A stretch of DNA of 45,557 bases from contig KL197730.1 of NCBI GenBank assembly GCA_000697665.1, positions 558,354 to 603,910 on the forward strand, written 5' to 3'. Below, piece after piece: positions 44,770-45,557 of the stretch. A program made the position numbers and the translations under genes. Below the pieces are notes generated by a model, which did no database searches, was not told the origin of the DNA, and saw only the letters and a list, made by a program, of their open reading frames with translations. Every line of letters begins with the position of its first letter. The first letter of the stretch is position 1. This DNA is from Jaapia argillacea MUCL 33604. Its lineage: Eukaryota; Basidiomycota; Agaricomycetes; Jaapiales; Jaapiaceae.

Positions 44770-45557
44770 GAGGTGAAAGAAGACTAGGAAGGGTGGGGAA
44801 GATGGAAATAAAGATGTCATAAGTTTATATAGAGCATTGATACCTGGCCTCAGATGGATATTAGGGTGGTTATATATTGTCATCATTGGTGGAGCTTACA
44901 ACACCGGACTATCCAGGCAGCTGTGAAAAGTTTAGCTCAGTCAGCTGAGCGAGTTTGCTTGTATTTGGTTGTGAGCACTCCGTGAGAGAAACATAGCCCA
45001 TGAGCACCCCGTGTGAAGAACATACCCCAGGCATTCTGTGAGAAAACACATCCTACTTGTGGCATCTGTGGGTCTGTTGTATTTGGCCATGCATGTCTCG
45101 AAGAGTTGCCTTTTTGGGTCACTTTGTCTGTTTCCTCCAAAACAAAGCCTCTGCTGTACATCTCTCATCTCAGACACTACCCTGGCTTGTTATATACCAA
45201 AATTCATCAAAAAACTAGTCAGGGAGTGGGCCAACAAGTGGCAGGTACAATTCCCAAATTTAGTTCTCCTTCCATCTTGTGTAAATTAGAGCAGTTGCAT
45301 ATTTACTATTCTTTTGATTTAAATCATTTCTGTTAAATGTGGATATATGTCCTTCATAAATTAAGTTTTCTACCTGTTACAATACCATCGTTGAACCATA
45401 TATCTCCATTTGCCTGAACAATTCTTGCATTGTAGTGAAAATCTCCAAAGTAAATCACACCTCAAAGACTCATTTCATCATCAGCTGTTATCTTGACGTC
45501 TTTCTCAATCAGGGTACTACAATGAGTATCATTTAAATCAAGGACCATTATGTCTGG
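44770..45557. other. No gene clearly recognised
   Basis: A plus-strand ORF (45013-45336, 107 codons) contains HPTCGICGSVVFGHAC, a Cys/His spacing suggestive of a small zinc site, but has no other support. GAGCACTCCGTG and GAGCACCCCGTG form a short direct repeat near 44975 and 45003. The remainder is AT-rich. Confidence 0.35.

Noticed and set aside
1-45557. tRNA or rRNA genes
   Set aside because: I looked for cloverleaf-like and conserved rRNA words and found none I could support by eye.

Overview
This window looks like a chromosomal segment of a mushroom-forming basidiomycete (Agaricomycetes). The signs are split genes with 50-70 nt GT...AG introns, a NACHT (STAND/NLR-type) ATPase, a KDZ-superfamily transposase with a cysteine cluster, a Ty3/gypsy chromovirus, and gene families I recall as expanded mushroom families of unknown function. 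No species is named. All gene calls come from reading translations by eye; no database was searched.

Layout. 0-9.5 kb is a gene graveyard: an acidic minus-strand ORF remnant, a four-exon gene of unknown function (1.4-2.4 kb), a broken P-loop ATPase (3.6-5.5 kb), unidentified minus-strand exon pieces (5.8-8.5 kb) and a broken DMT/SLC35C-like transporter (8.6-9.3 kb, minus). 9.5-12.6 kb is an intron-bearing but inactivated copy of MRE11, with two frameshifts, a destroyed phosphoesterase motif and lost splice donors. A diverged duplication (12.9-13.4 kb) and unassigned DNA follow, up to a NACHT gene at 15.3 kb.

15.3-44.8 kb appears to be one extraordinary locus. Downstream of the NACHT exons the DNA becomes a train of GT...AG intron-like units separated by exactly three bases. 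I count about 73 such single-codon micro-exons, all in phase 0 and none a stop codon. The outer units at both ends have unrelated intron sequences. The central units belong to a 70-bp tandem array in which the splice signals are conserved and the triplet varies. Longer exons lie at 44.37-44.77 kb. This is the strongest candidate for something undescribed.

The train has been invaded by mobile elements: a pogo-like MITE (17.2 kb), a solo LTR (18.3-19.4 kb, TSD ATCCT), a 19.9-kb LTR retrotransposon (19457-39360, TSD GCCTG) and a 1.16-kb TIR element (40.4-41.5 kb). The retrotransposon is a self-priming chromovirus of Tf1/sushi type: the PBS is complementary to the predicted 5' end of its RNA. It has a -1 slippery heptamer at the gag stop, a chromodomain and two extra 3' ORFs. 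Nested in it is a 10.4-kb KDZ DNA transposon (26345-36761) with TIRs and subterminal TTGTAC-motif arrays, carrying two accessory genes beside the transposase.

A single mutational signature runs through the region: CG to TG or CA. Nearly all retrotransposon stops are TGA where CGA (Arg) is expected. The reverse transcriptase YxDD box, the MRE11 GNHD box, the KDZ transposase stops and most LTR-LTR differences fit the same pattern. This suggests methyl-CpG decay or a RIP-like genome defence acting on this locus.
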